NCBI GenBank assembly: GCA_018262095.1
Contig: JAGTRW010000023.1
Coordinates: 41,723-105,722 of the forward strand
DNA: 64,000 nucleotides
Direction of reading: 5' to 3'
DNA from: Pseudomonadota bacterium
GTDB lineage: Bacteria; Pseudomonadota; Gammaproteobacteria; Burkholderiales; Rhodocyclaceae
The notes beneath the pieces are model-generated. The model was not told where the DNA came from. It ran no database searches and saw nothing but the letters and a program-made list of their open reading frames with translations. This document shows, one piece after another, positions 48,292 to 57,363 of the stretch. The position numbers and the translations under genes were made by a program. Position 1 is the stretch's first letter, and every line of letters begins with the position of its first letter.

Positions 48292-48367
48292 CGTCATTCC
48301 CGCGAAGGCGGGAATCCAGCATCGGCGCTTGCTTATTTCTGGATTCCGGGTCAAGCCCGGAATGACG
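48292..48367. repeat. REP-like inverted repeat element
   Basis: Arms CGTCATTCCCGCGAAGGCGG (continuing GAATCCAG, 48292-48319) and CTGGATTCCGGGTCAAGCCC (continuing GGAATGACG, 48339-48367) form an imperfect palindrome. Each arm itself contains a short hairpin (CCCGCgaaGGCGGG and CCGGGtcaaGCCCGG). This ATTCCCGCGAAGGCGGGAAT family is dispersed in many proteobacterial genomes. It sits between denD and the FG-GAP-like gene and could act as a transcript stabiliser or a partial terminator. Confidence 0.8.
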
Positions 48368-48399
48368 AGCTTACGTATCAGTTTTACGTTGACTAACTA

Positions 48400-49374
48400 C
48401 TAGACTTTGATTCCCTGTTCGCTGATGTAGTCGCCGATGATGCCTTCGATATTCTGATCGGCGACGAAACCCAGTTTGACCGCGCGCGCGGTGGAGAACC
48501 GCGCCGGCCAGGTCTTGACGATCGCCTGAACACGCGCATCGGGTTTCCATTCGACGAGATCGGCAACCTGGTCGCCGGCGATCTTGCGCAGCGCGTCGAC
48601 CATCTCCTTGACCGAGGTGGTAATCCCCGGCAGGTTGAGCACTCGATTTACCCCCCACGCCGACGAAGGCAGGTCGTGGGCATGAATGAAGTCATCGACC
48701 ACCTTGCTCGGCGAGAGGATCCAGACACAGGTCTCGGGATCCACCGGGCACGGCGAGACGACGCCGGCGAGCGGCTCGCGGATGATTCCGCTGGCGAACG
48801 ACGAGGCCGCGAGATTGGGTTTGCCGGCACGCACCGAGATCGTCGGCAGGCGGATCGAGCGACCGTCGATGAAGCCCTTGCGGTTGTAATCGGTGGTCAG
48901 ATATTCGCAGCACACCTTTTGCGCGCCATACGACGACTGAGGGTTTGGCGTCGTCGAATCGTCGACCACTTCCGGCAAGTCGCCGCCGAAGGCCGCGCAG
49001 GTGCTGGCAAAGACGTAGCGCGGCGGCCTCGCCTGCGCACGACAGGTTTCGAGCAGCGCACGCGTACCGTCGAGGTTGATGCGCAGACCGAGATCGAAAT
49101 CGGCTTCGGCGCCGCCGCTGACGATCGACGCCAGGTGGAACACCGATCCCGTATCGGACCCCATGAGCTTGGCCAGCAGCGCCTTGTCGGTGAGATCGCC
49201 GGTGACGCATGTGAGGCGCGGGTCGACCTGTGCCGGGAAAGCGATGTCGAGCAGGGTAATCTGCGAAATGGCCGCCTGCTTGCCTTGCGCATCGGCCAAG
49301 GTCCCGCGTTTGAGCAAGGCCAGCGCCAATCGATAACCAATAAAGCCGCCGCCACCGGTGATAAGAACTTTCAT
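48400..49374 (-). CDS. denD: DenD-like D-erythronate (acid-sugar) dehydrogenase
   Basis: 324 residues from the ATG at 49374. An extended short-chain dehydrogenase/epimerase with the NAD motif 'VLITGGGGFIGYRLALALL', catalytic Ser/Thr-Tyr-Lys in 'FASTCAAFGG' and 'SSYGAQKVCCEYLTTDYNRK', and substrate loop 'IRLPTISVRAGKPNLAASSF'. The last two blocks are typical of DenD, which oxidises D-erythronate at C2/C3 to a keto acid. It is encoded with a TRAP transporter, as in characterised four-carbon acid-sugar loci. The kinase (OtnK/DtnK) and decarboxylase (OtnC) of that route are not in this window, so the substrate is likely but not certain. Confidence 0.8.
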   Translation of the reverse strand: MKVLITGGGGFIGYRLALALLKRGTLADAQGKQAAISQITLLDIAFPAQVDPRLTCVTGDLTDKALLAKLMGSDTGSVFHLASIVSGGAEADFDLGLRINLDGTRALLETCRAQARPPRYVFASTCAAFGGDLPEVVDDSTTPNPQSSYGAQKVCCEYLTTDYNRKGFIDGRSIRLPTISVRAGKPNLAASSFASGIIREPLAGVVSPCPVDPETCVWILSPSKVVDDFIHAHDLPSSAWGVNRVLNLPGITTSVKEMVDALRKIAGDQVADLVEWKPDARVQAIVKTWPARFSTARAVKLGFVADQNIEGIIGDYISEQGIKV

Positions 49375-49408
49375 TGTCTTCTCCATAGAAAATTTAAAAG
49401 GCCAGGAA

Positions 49409-50698
49409 TCACAGACCAAGCCACTCGGGAATGAACAGCGTGATCTGCGGAATGAAGGTGATCAGCACCATCGCCACCAAGATCACGACGTAAAAAGGCA
49501 TAGCCGCACGAACCAGGCGGTCCATCGGGATATTACATATCGACGAAATGCTGAACAGGCAGACGCCATAGGGTGGCGTCACCAGACCGAGCGCAAAACC
49601 GCAGACCATGATGATCAGGAAATGCGTCGGATCGACGCCCAGGCTGACCGCCACCGGCAAGAAGAGCGGGGTGAAGATCAGCGTCGCCGGACCGGCGTCG
49701 AGCATCATGCCGATGATCACCAGGAAGACCAGGATCAGCGCCAGAAAGCCGGACACGCCGCCCGGCATGCCGATCAGCGCCTTGGCCATGACCTCGGGAA
49801 CGTTCTCGTAAGCGATGATCCAGTTGGCCATCGCGCTCGACGTGGCGATGAACAGGATCGCCGAGGTCAGCACCGACGTGCTCCTGGCGGCGGTGACGAG
49901 GTCGGACCAGTTGAGGCGCTTGAAGATCAACATGTCGATGAACAGGATGTAGAACACCGCGACGAGCGCGCCCTCGGTCGGCGTCACGACGCCGGAAAAA
50001 ATGCTGCCGAGAATGATCAGCGGCGCGATCAGCGCGGTCCAGCAGGTCATGAACTTGCGCAGCACGTTGCCCAGCGAAAACGGGATCTTGGTGCCATAAC
50101 CGTACCTCTTCGAAATGAAGTAGTTGGGCAAGAACAACATTACCGTGATCAGGATTCCGGGCAGTATCCCGCCGGCCAGCGCCTTGCCGACCGACTGCAG
50201 CGTCGACGCGGCGGCCAGCACGATCAGGATGCTCGGCGGGATGATCACCGCCAGGCACGACGACGTCAGCGTCACCGCCGCCGCGTAGTCCTTGGGATAG
50301 CCGTCATCGACCATGCGCGGCACCATGATCGTTCCGAAGGTCGCGGTATCGGCCAGCGACGAGCCGGAAATCCCGCCGAAGATCATGCTGCCGGTGACCG
50401 TCGCGGCGCCCAGCCCGCCTTTCATCCAGCCGACCAGTGAAGTCGTGAAATCGATCAGGTTTCTGCCCATCGAGCCGCGCTCCATCAGGTTGCCGGCCAG
50501 AATGAACAGCGGCACGGCAAGCAGGATGAACGACGTCGACGCTTCGCTGAACATCTGCGGAATGATCAGCATGTTCGGCACCGGCTGAAAAACCAGCATC
50601 ACGACGATCGCCGACAGGCCCAACGAGACGGCAATCGAAACGCCCATCAGCATCAGCGCGACGGAAAGGACCAATAAGGTAATGCTCATCACCGGCAT
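49409..50698 (-). CDS. dctM: TRAP transporter large permease (DctM family)
   Basis: 429 residues from the ATG at 50698 (or 50689). It has about twelve membrane helices and DctM signatures 'VPLFILAGNLMERGSMGRNL', 'GGISGSSLADTATFGTIMVP', 'IIPPSILIVLAAA' and 'ALGLVTPPYGVCLFSISSIC'. The permease uses the Na+ gradient with DctP to import organic or sugar acids. It starts 2 bp after the dctQ stop. Confidence 0.95.
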   Translation of the reverse strand: MPVMSITLLVLSVALMLMGVSIAVSLGLSAIVVMLVFQPVPNMLIIPQMFSEASTSFILLAVPLFILAGNLMERGSMGRNLIDFTTSLVGWMKGGLGAATVTGSMIFGGISGSSLADTATFGTIMVPRMVDDGYPKDYAAAVTLTSSCLAVIIPPSILIVLAAASTLQSVGKALAGGILPGILITVMLFLPNYFISKRYGYGTKIPFSLGNVLRKFMTCWTALIAPLIILGSIFSGVVTPTEGALVAVFYILFIDMLIFKRLNWSDLVTAARSTSVLTSAILFIATSSAMANWIIAYENVPEVMAKALIGMPGGVSGFLALILVFLVIIGMMLDAGPATLIFTPLFLPVAVSLGVDPTHFLIIMVCGFALGLVTPPYGVCLFSISSICNIPMDRLVRAAMPFYVVILVAMVLITFIPQITLFIPEWLGL

Positions 50699-50700
50699 GA

Positions 50701-51213
50701 TCAGACCCCCCCTTCGCTGCCGTAGCTCGGGAAATACGCGGTTTCGCGATCGGTAAAGACCCGGTACTCCTTGATGCACAGCCGCAGGATCGTCGCCGCG
50801 CAACCGATCAGGATCGGCAGGCGAACCCAGAACATGCTGATCTGCAGGATCGTCGATTTGGCGCCAAGCACCAGATAGTAATCGAGCACCTGCACGGTGA
50901 ATCCGCCGAGCAGCAACAGGTAGGCGATGAAAATCCCGTTGTTGAGCAGCACCATGAATTTCTGGGCTTTATGCGGCATGCGGCGGACGATCAGGTCGAA
51001 ACTGACGTGCGCGCCGCTGATCACGCCGGCACTGATGTTGAGCCAGATCAACGCACCGAGCAGCATTTCGCTGACTTCGAGCGTCCAGGAAATGGTGTTT
51101 CCGGGCAGTACGCGACTGACGATCTGGAGAAAGACGACGACCAGAATCACGAACAACAGCGCGCAACCGACAATGCCGTCCAGGTTTTTGAGATAATGCA
51201 AGGCCCTCTTCAC
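50701..51213 (-). CDS. dctQ: TRAP transporter small permease (DctQ family)
   Basis: 170 residues from a GTG at 51213 preceded by AAGGATG; an ATG at 51273 would add 20 residues with no family match. Four membrane helices are seen with the DctQ pattern 'GCALLFVILVVVFLQIVSRV', 'LEVSEMLLGALIWLNISAGV' and 'AHVSFDLIVRRMP'. It pairs with DctM in the membrane. Confidence 0.92.
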   Translation of the reverse strand: MKRALHYLKNLDGIVGCALLFVILVVVFLQIVSRVLPGNTISWTLEVSEMLLGALIWLNISAGVISGAHVSFDLIVRRMPHKAQKFMVLLNNGIFIAYLLLLGGFTVQVLDYYLVLGAKSTILQISMFWVRLPILIGCAATILRLCIKEYRVFTDRETAYFPSYGSEGGV

Positions 51214-51315
51214 TTCGGCACATCCTTTTCTGTCGAGTTGGAAGCTCGCGCCAACCAACGGCCAGCGCGCCAATGCGGGCGGGAAGCTCCAGTCGAACTC
51301 CCCGTGCCGGTCGGG

Positions 51316-52329
51316 CTATTTCCTCGTCTTGACGATTTCTTCCTGGTACGCTTTCCAGTCGGCAGCGCCGACGACCTTCTCAAAGTCGGCGTACACCGGC
51401 CCCATCATCTTGGCAAAAGCCTGCTTGCCGGCGTCGTCCATGTCGTAGAACTTGACGCCGGCTTTTTCCATATTGGTGCGGGCCTTGACCGAATACGTGG
51501 TGTCCTCGTCGATGTTGACCTTGACCCATTCTTGCCCGGCCTTCTTGAACAGCGCTTTCTCGTCGGCGGAAAGCTTGTTCCAGAAATCCTTGTTGATCAC
51601 GACCAGCGAGGCGTCGGCCATGTAGTTCCAGATGGTCATGAACTTGGCGACTTCGTGCGTCTTGAAGTCATAGACGACCGGCGTCGAGTTGTCTTCGCCG
51701 ACCACCGTTCCGAGCTGGATCGCGGTATAGATTTCGCCCGAGGACATCGGCACCGGTTTGGCGCCCATCGATTCGAAGACTTTGACGAACATCGGGTTCT
51801 GCGGCACGCGGAACTTCATTCCCTCGATGTCGGCCGGCGTCTTGACCAGTTTGGTCTTGTTGATGAGCTGGCGGAAGGGGCGCGGCGCGATGGCCAGGAC
51901 GACCAGGTTCTTTTCCTCGAATTTCTTGAGCCACTTGTCGAGCACCGGCGGATTGGCCTGCATGAAGCGATTGAGATGGTCGAAATCCTGGTAGAGGAAG
52001 GGCAGGTTGATTCCGCCCAGCTCGGGAACGATCGACGCCAGCGCAGTGACGCTTTCGATGGCGATGGTGTTCGAACCGGCCTGCGTCTGTTCGAACATGA
52101 TGCGCCAGTTTTTCTGATTCAAAACGCCGTTGCCGAACAGTTTGACGTCGTATTTTCCAGCGGAGCCCTTGTTGATCATGTCGGCCATCACCACCGCCCC
52201 CTTCTGCCAGGGACTTTCAAGCGACGAGGTATGCGAGACCGAGACCTTGACGGCGTCAGCAGCGCCGACGGGGGCGACCAACGCCGAGAGCATCAACGCT
52301 GCCAATAGACGAAACGTTTTCCTGTTCAT
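51316..52329 (-). CDS. dctP: TRAP transporter substrate-binding protein (DctP family)
   Basis: A protein of 337 residues with a signal peptide (MNRKTFRLLAALMLSALVAP, cut near GAADA). Conserved: 'VSHTSSLESPWQKGAVVMAD', 'IVPELGGINLPFLYQDFDHL' and 'DIEGMKFRVPQNPMFVKVFE', where the arginine that clamps the substrate carboxylate sits in FRVP, then 'MSSGEIYTAIQLGTVVGEDN'. It binds a carboxylate substrate in the periplasm. First gene of the dctP-dctQ-dctM-denD run, divergent from the LysR regulator. Confidence 0.94.
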   Translation of the reverse strand: MNRKTFRLLAALMLSALVAPVGAADAVKVSVSHTSSLESPWQKGAVVMADMINKGSAGKYDVKLFGNGVLNQKNWRIMFEQTQAGSNTIAIESVTALASIVPELGGINLPFLYQDFDHLNRFMQANPPVLDKWLKKFEEKNLVVLAIAPRPFRQLINKTKLVKTPADIEGMKFRVPQNPMFVKVFESMGAKPVPMSSGEIYTAIQLGTVVGEDNSTPVVYDFKTHEVAKFMTIWNYMADASLVVINKDFWNKLSADEKALFKKAGQEWVKVNIDEDTTYSVKARTNMEKAGVKFYDMDDAGKQAFAKMMGPVYADFEKVVGAADWKAYQEEIVKTRK

Positions 52330-52612
52330 TTCAAATCCCCTCTTAAAATGTTCTTGATGGCCATGGGTTTTCCCATGTTTTATGTCAACGAAGCAACAGC
52401 TGTTCTGACACCTTTCGGGCTATGCTGCCCGATCAATTTCAATCACGACCTTGGATCCTTCGGTCGCAGCGAAACGGCTAGCGGGCAAACCGATCGCCAG
52501 TCTCCGCAGGCCAAAAACCCTATCGCCTGAAATTCGAAAATCATTCTCGGGATATTGATGCCACGTTACAATTGATCGTTTGTTATACCCCGATCACTTT
52601 TAGCGAAAAGCC

Positions 52613-53542
52613 ATGGTCAATCCCCTGAGTCTGATAAGCGGCCGCCTGCGCATGCGTCATCTCAGATTGCTCGCCGTGCTCGCTGAGCACGGATCGCTGC
52701 GCAAGGCGTCCGAAATCATGTCGGTGACGCAACCGGCGCTGTCGAAGAACCTGCACGAAATCGAGGAACTGGTTGGCGAAGCGCTGTTTATCAGGAATCC
52801 CAAGGGGATCTATCCGAACACCCTGGGCGAAGCGCTGATTCGTTACGCGCGACTCGTCTTCGCCGACCTCGGCGGTCTGCACAAAGAGCTGTCGGCATTG
52901 CAGTCAGGCAGCATCGGCAATATCCATATCGGCGGAATTTCGGCGCTGACCAACAGCCTGCTGCCGCAAACCGTCGCCTTTCTCAAACGGGCCCATCCGC
53001 TGCTCGACATCTCGGTCGAGGTCGAAACGAGCGACCTGCTGCTGCGCGCGCTCGAACAGGACCAGCTTGATCTGGTCATCGCCCGGATTCCGGAAGGTTA
53101 TCCGACAGAGAATCTGAATTTCACCGAATTTAGCGCCGAGATCATCGTTCCCGTCGCGCGTTATGACCATCCGGAAATGAGCAATCGCGAGCTGACGCTG
53201 GAAACGTTGAGCCAGTATTCGTGGGTGATCCAGGCCCGACCGGCACCGCTCAGAACGATCTTTCACCAGCTGTTCAGGGACGCCCAGGTCAGCCCGCCCG
53301 GCAGCACCGTCGAAACGTCGTCAACGCTGCTGTCTTTGTCCCTGCTCAAGGAGTCGGACATGATTTCCCTGCAGCCGGTCGCCCTGATCAACTATTACGA
53401 GAAAATGAACATCATCGCGCGGCTGCCGGTTTCGCTGTCGATCAAGATGAACTCGTATGGTTTGATCAGCCGCAAGAACAGGATCCCCACGGCGGCGATG
53501 CAAGTCGTCGCCGAGGCGTTTCTGAGTCACGCCGGCCTCTAG
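52613..53542 (+). CDS. LysR-type transcriptional regulator of the TRAP/denD unit
   Basis: A protein of 309 residues: N-terminal winged helix ('MRHLRLLAVLAEHGSLRKAS', 'VTQPALSKNLHEIEELVGEA') and a substrate-binding domain (about 95-305) with 'LLPQTVAFLKRAHPLLDISV' and 'DQLDLVIARIPEGYPTENLN'. It resembles GbpR/CbbR-like LysR proteins that respond to sugar acids. It is divergent from dctP with 283 bp between; an operator is expected there. Control of the divergent operon is inferred from layout. Confidence 0.9.
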   Translation: MVNPLSLISGRLRMRHLRLLAVLAEHGSLRKASEIMSVTQPALSKNLHEIEELVGEALFIRNPKGIYPNTLGEALIRYARLVFADLGGLHKELSALQSGSIGNIHIGGISALTNSLLPQTVAFLKRAHPLLDISVEVETSDLLLRALEQDQLDLVIARIPEGYPTENLNFTEFSAEIIVPVARYDHPEMSNRELTLETLSQYSWVIQARPAPLRTIFHQLFRDAQVSPPGSTVETSSTLLSLSLLKESDMISLQPVALINYYEKMNIIARLPVSLSIKMNSYGLISRKNRIPTAAMQVVAEAFLSHAGL

Positions 53543-53667
53543 CCCGCCAGCACGGCCCGCCCCGGCCTGGTCGCGCCGAACGACGGCGATTGACTAAACA
53601 TGCCATATTCATCGATACTCCTCTTTGTCATATTTCAATATCAATCTTGGACAGGAAGAGAGCCACG

Positions 53668-54576
53668 GTGTTGATCAACGCGAGCCGGGACGCGACGATG
53701 CCAGAGGATGACGAGAAGATTGCCGACCTGCACGGCCTGGCGCTTTCTGCCAGCCGCTTCCGGATGCTCGAGGACATCGCCAGGGAGCTCGCCGGCGAGG
53801 TGGTTTTCCCGACCTGTTTCGACGCCGCATTCCGCCTGCGCCACGAACTGCAGAACCCACAGCTGCCGACCGCACGCGTCGCCAGCATCGTCAGCGTCGA
53901 GCCGCTGGTCGCCACCAAGCTGATGCGCCTGGCCAATTCGGCGTTTTACCTGCGCCGCGACAGCACGCCGGCCAACGACCTCAAGAGCGCGATCGCGCGT
54001 CTGGGTGTCGATCTGGTGCGCACCACGGCGCTGGCCGTGGCCATGGGCCAATTGCTGCGCTCCAAGGAGCTGGTGACTTTCAGCGAGTTCACGCGCGAGC
54101 TGTGGACGCATTCGATCAAGAGCGCGGCAGCGGCGCGCATCCTGGCGCGCACGCAGACCCGGATCAATCCCGATGAAGCGCTGCTCGCCGGCCTGGTGCA
54201 CGACCTCGGCGCCTTCTACATGCTCTACCGCGCGGTCCAGTACCCGGACTTGCGCGCCCGACCGGGCACCCTCAGGCGGCTGATCCTGCAGTGGCACGAA
54301 AGCATCGGCGTGACGCTGCTCAACGCCCTGGGCATGCCCGATGAAATCGTCCAGGCGACGATCGATCACGACCAGCCGCGACGCCTGCCGACGCCGCTGC
54401 GAACGCTCGCCGATGTCGTCCATGCCGGCAATGTCATCGCCGCGACGCATTTCGCCTGGCTGCACCAGGACTTCGACGAAAACGATGGCGAGGCGGGGAT
54501 GGTGCGTCAGCGCTTCGCCGAACTGCTGCCTCAAATAGACGCCGAGACTTTGGAAATGCAGGCCGTGTTCAGCTGA
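53668..54576 (+). CDS. HDOD-domain signalling protein
   Basis: 302 residues from a GTG at 53668 with AGGAAGAG eight bases before it; an ATG at 53698 is an alternative. The HDOD domain (about 50-255) has 'LPTARVASIVSVEPLVATKL', 'RLANSAFYLRRDSTPANDLK', 'RLGVDLVRTTALAVAMGQLL' and 'LLAGLVHDLGAFYMLYRAVQ'. HDOD proteins lack proven phosphodiesterase activity and act in c-di-GMP or stress signalling. It is followed 45 bp later by the thioredoxin-like gene. Confidence 0.9.
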   Translation: MLINASRDATMPEDDEKIADLHGLALSASRFRMLEDIARELAGEVVFPTCFDAAFRLRHELQNPQLPTARVASIVSVEPLVATKLMRLANSAFYLRRDSTPANDLKSAIARLGVDLVRTTALAVAMGQLLRSKELVTFSEFTRELWTHSIKSAAAARILARTQTRINPDEALLAGLVHDLGAFYMLYRAVQYPDLRARPGTLRRLILQWHESIGVTLLNALGMPDEIVQATIDHDQPRRLPTPLRTLADVVHAGNVIAATHFAWLHQDFDENDGEAGMVRQRFAELLPQIDAETLEMQAVFS

Positions 54577-54621
54577 ACCCGACTAAATTTGACCTGACTC
54601 GCGACCGACACTGGAGACACG

Positions 54622-54957
54622 ATGCAAGAGAACGCCAACCCGAACGAACCGTCGCGCGACGAAATCGACGCGCTCGAACAAGCGGTGCTGATCGAATTCG
54701 GCACCGCCTGGTGCGGCCATTGCCAGGCCGCCTTGCCGCTGATCGCCGCGGCCTTGGCCAAGCACCCGCGGGTGCGCCACATCAAGGTCGAAGACGGACC
54801 AGGCCGCCGCCTCGGGCGCTCGTTCGGCGTCAAACTGTGGCCGACGCTGATCTTCCTGCGCCGCGGCGTCGAACAGACGCGACTGGTGCGCCCCGCCGAT
54901 GCCGACGCGATCGAACTGGCGCTGGCGCAGATCGACGCGCTCGCTGACGCAGCTTAG
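54622..54957 (+). CDS. Thioredoxin-like protein with CGHC active site
   Basis: A protein of 111 residues, thioredoxin fold throughout. Active site 'EFGTAWCGHCQAALPLIAAA' (CGHC, as in protein disulfide isomerases rather than CGPC). The cis-proline is in 'KLWPTLIFLRRGVEQTRLVR'. There is no signal peptide, so it acts in the cytosol. It is convergent with ovoA, which makes a thiol antioxidant; a joint redox role is possible but not shown. Confidence 0.9.
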   Translation: MQENANPNEPSRDEIDALEQAVLIEFGTAWCGHCQAALPLIAAALAKHPRVRHIKVEDGPGRRLGRSFGVKLWPTLIFLRRGVEQTRLVRPADADAIELALAQIDALADAA

Positions 54958-54983
54958 CGCCGCTCGCGGCCTGCTTCGATCGC

Positions 54984-57083
54984 CTAGAGGCGCTCCCAGA
55001 CGGTCACTTCGGAGAGCGTGTGCTGGAACTTGCGTTTCGTTTCGCGAATCACGAAGGGCACCGACAGCGGCCCGCTCAGTAGGCGGAAGTGCTTGCCGAG
55101 CATCGCCTTGAGCCCGTCGAGCGTGGTGAAATTCTCGCCGTCCTTCTTGAAGCCGCCGATCCACGCTTCGCGCTTGGTGTGCTCGGGCAACCAGGTGTAG
55201 GGCGAGGCGATGAGCAGCAGCCCGCCGCGCCTGACGCGCTCGTGCACGGCTTCGAGAAACTTGGCCGGATCGTAGAGGCGGTCGATCAGGTTGGCGGCAA
55301 GGATCAGGTCGTAATCGGCGAACACCGGCTTGAGGTTGCACGCGTCGCCCTGGAAGAACTCGACCTTGGCGGCGACTTCGGCCAGCCCGAGCTCGGCCAG
55401 CGTGCGCTCCTTGTAGCTCACCAGTTCGCCCTCGTCGACCAGCGTATAGCGCAAGCTGCCCTGCTGCGCGAGGCTGGCGCCCAGGCCGATGAAGCGCGCC
55501 GAAAAATCGATTCCGGTGACCTGGTCGAAATGGCGCGCCAGTTCGAAGCTCGCGCGCCCGGTCGCACAGCCCAGGTCAAGCGCCTTGCGCGCCGGCCGCT
55601 CGCCCAGCGCGGCGATCGCCAGGCGCGCCAGCGCGCGCGGGAAGTTGGGAACGCCGAAGTACTCGTCGCCGTAGTGGAACTCGGCGTACTCGGAAAGCTG
55701 ACGATCGGTCTCGTAATGCAGCGCTGGCGCGCTCGCCGGCGCCGCACAAACGACGTAGCGAAAACCGGCGTGCTGGAAGAAATGACGGCGAAAGGCGTAA
55801 CGTGAGTCGGGCGACGCTTCGTTGCCGCAGGCAATCCACGAGCCGCCCTTGATCAGGTTATGGCGACCGTCGAAGGTCGGCGTCGTGAAATCGTCGTAGA
55901 GCGGATGGACTGCGAACCCGTCGAACGGATAGATCGGCGTCTCGGTCCATTGCCAAACGTTGCCGATCACGTCATAGAGCGGGCCGTGCGCGAACTGCCC
56001 GACCGGGCACGACGACGCGTAGAGGGCGAGCCCGAGGTTGGCCGCGCTCGCCTCGTCGACAGCGGCGAACTCGCGCAGCGCTTGCCACTCGTCCTCGCTC
56101 GGCAAGCGCACCGGCGTGCCGCTCTCGCGCGACTGCCAGCGGCAGAACGCCTGCGCCTCGTGGCAATTGGTTTCGACCGGCCAGTCCCACGGCATCGCGA
56201 CCTCTTCGAGCATCAAGCGCAAACGCCACTGCCCGCCGTCGCGAACCCAGAAGGTCGGCTGCTCGGCGCGAGCAAAGTTCTTCCAGAGCGCGCCCTCTTC
56301 GCTCCACAGCGAATCGTCGCGATAGCCGCCAGCCTCGACGAAAGCCAGATACTCCTGGTTGGAAACCAGGTAACGACTGGCCTGGAACGCCGTCGTAGCG
56401 GCCTCGTGGCGCCCGTATTCGTTGTCCCAGCCGTAACGCGGGTCGCTGCGCTGGCGGCCCAGGCGAACGCTGGCCGGCGGGATCGCGACCAGCGCGTTGG
56501 TCGGCGCCGGCCCGGCTTGGCGGCACGGTTCCCACGCCGGGTGCGGCGCGACATACTTGAGCTGGTGCTGGCGAATCAGCACCGACGAGGTCTCGAGGTG
56601 GATGCGCTCGTGCTCGATTCCCATCAGGATCGCCCACCACGGTTGCTCCCAGCCGATCGGCAGCGTCAGCGGCAGGCTGCGGATCAGCTGGTCGACGCTG
56701 GCGCGAACCGCGTCGCGATAGGCTTTGACCGCGGCGACGCTCGGCCAGTCGTAGCGGCCTTCGCCGAGGTCGTCCCAACTCATCTCATCAACGCCGACGG
56801 CGAACATCGACTCGAACTCGGGATTGATTCGCTGCGTGATCAGCCCGGCGAGCAGCAGCTTGTTGATGAAAAAGGTCGCCGTGTGGCCATAGTAGAAGAT
56901 CAGCGGGTGGCGTAGCGCGATCGGCTTCTTGAAATAGGCATCGTCACCGCTGAGCACCTCGAACAGCAGTTCGTAGCGGTCAAAAGTGGCGTGGAAGTAG
57001 GCGAGAATCTCGGCGCGTTTTTGCTCGACATCGGCACCGTCAAGCAGCGGTGATCCTGGCAGGGGCGGCATGGAAAGAGACAT
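54984..57083 (-). CDS. ovoA: OvoA, 5-histidylcysteine sulfoxide synthase fused to N-methyltransferase (ovothiol)
   Basis: A protein of 699 residues with the complete OvoA order. There is a DinB-like N-terminal domain (about 25-180) with iron ligands in 'FYYGHTATFF' and 'GIEHERIHLETSS' (HxxxHxE), and an FGE-like sulfatase-modifying domain (about 195-450; 'YDVIGNVWQWTETPIYPFDG', 'LIKGGSWIACGNE'). A C-terminal SAM methyltransferase (about 470-699) has 'KALDLGCATGRASFELARHF'. It couples cysteine to histidine with O2, then methylates the mercaptohistidine. The last third and the motif set exclude EgtB. OvoB was not identified in this window. Confidence 0.92.
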   Translation of the reverse strand: MSLSMPPLPGSPLLDGADVEQKRAEILAYFHATFDRYELLFEVLSGDDAYFKKPIALRHPLIFYYGHTATFFINKLLLAGLITQRINPEFESMFAVGVDEMSWDDLGEGRYDWPSVAAVKAYRDAVRASVDQLIRSLPLTLPIGWEQPWWAILMGIEHERIHLETSSVLIRQHQLKYVAPHPAWEPCRQAGPAPTNALVAIPPASVRLGRQRSDPRYGWDNEYGRHEAATTAFQASRYLVSNQEYLAFVEAGGYRDDSLWSEEGALWKNFARAEQPTFWVRDGGQWRLRLMLEEVAMPWDWPVETNCHEAQAFCRWQSRESGTPVRLPSEDEWQALREFAAVDEASAANLGLALYASSCPVGQFAHGPLYDVIGNVWQWTETPIYPFDGFAVHPLYDDFTTPTFDGRHNLIKGGSWIACGNEASPDSRYAFRRHFFQHAGFRYVVCAAPASAPALHYETDRQLSEYAEFHYGDEYFGVPNFPRALARLAIAALGERPARKALDLGCATGRASFELARHFDQVTGIDFSARFIGLGASLAQQGSLRYTLVDEGELVSYKERTLAELGLAEVAAKVEFFQGDACNLKPVFADYDLILAANLIDRLYDPAKFLEAVHERVRRGGLLLIASPYTWLPEHTKREAWIGGFKKDGENFTTLDGLKAMLGKHFRLLSGPLSVPFVIRETKRKFQHTLSEVTVWERL

Positions 57084-57363
57084 GGGATTTCGGCTTTCGG
57101 CAGAGGTTCTGGATCTCCAGAGACGCGTGTATTCTAGTCGCTCGGCATCGCACTGAGCAGGAATGGACGCCGCACCGCGAAGATCGTTCCCGCATGAGCT
57201 TGCCAGCGCCGCGCTCAGCCGCCCGGCGAGGCCCAGGCAGCGGCCACGGCGACGCCGTTCTGGCGAAATAATTTAACGACAGCGGCAAGAAATCCAAGGT
57301 ACGATTCACGATGCTGCGGGCCCGCTGATCGCCCCGGCCCCATAACCACTTATCGGAACCCCC

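Noticed and set aside
48292..48367. Palindrome considered as a CRISPR repeat or insertion-sequence end
   Set aside because: There is only one inverted pair, no spacers, no transposase and no target duplication; it fits a REP-like element better.
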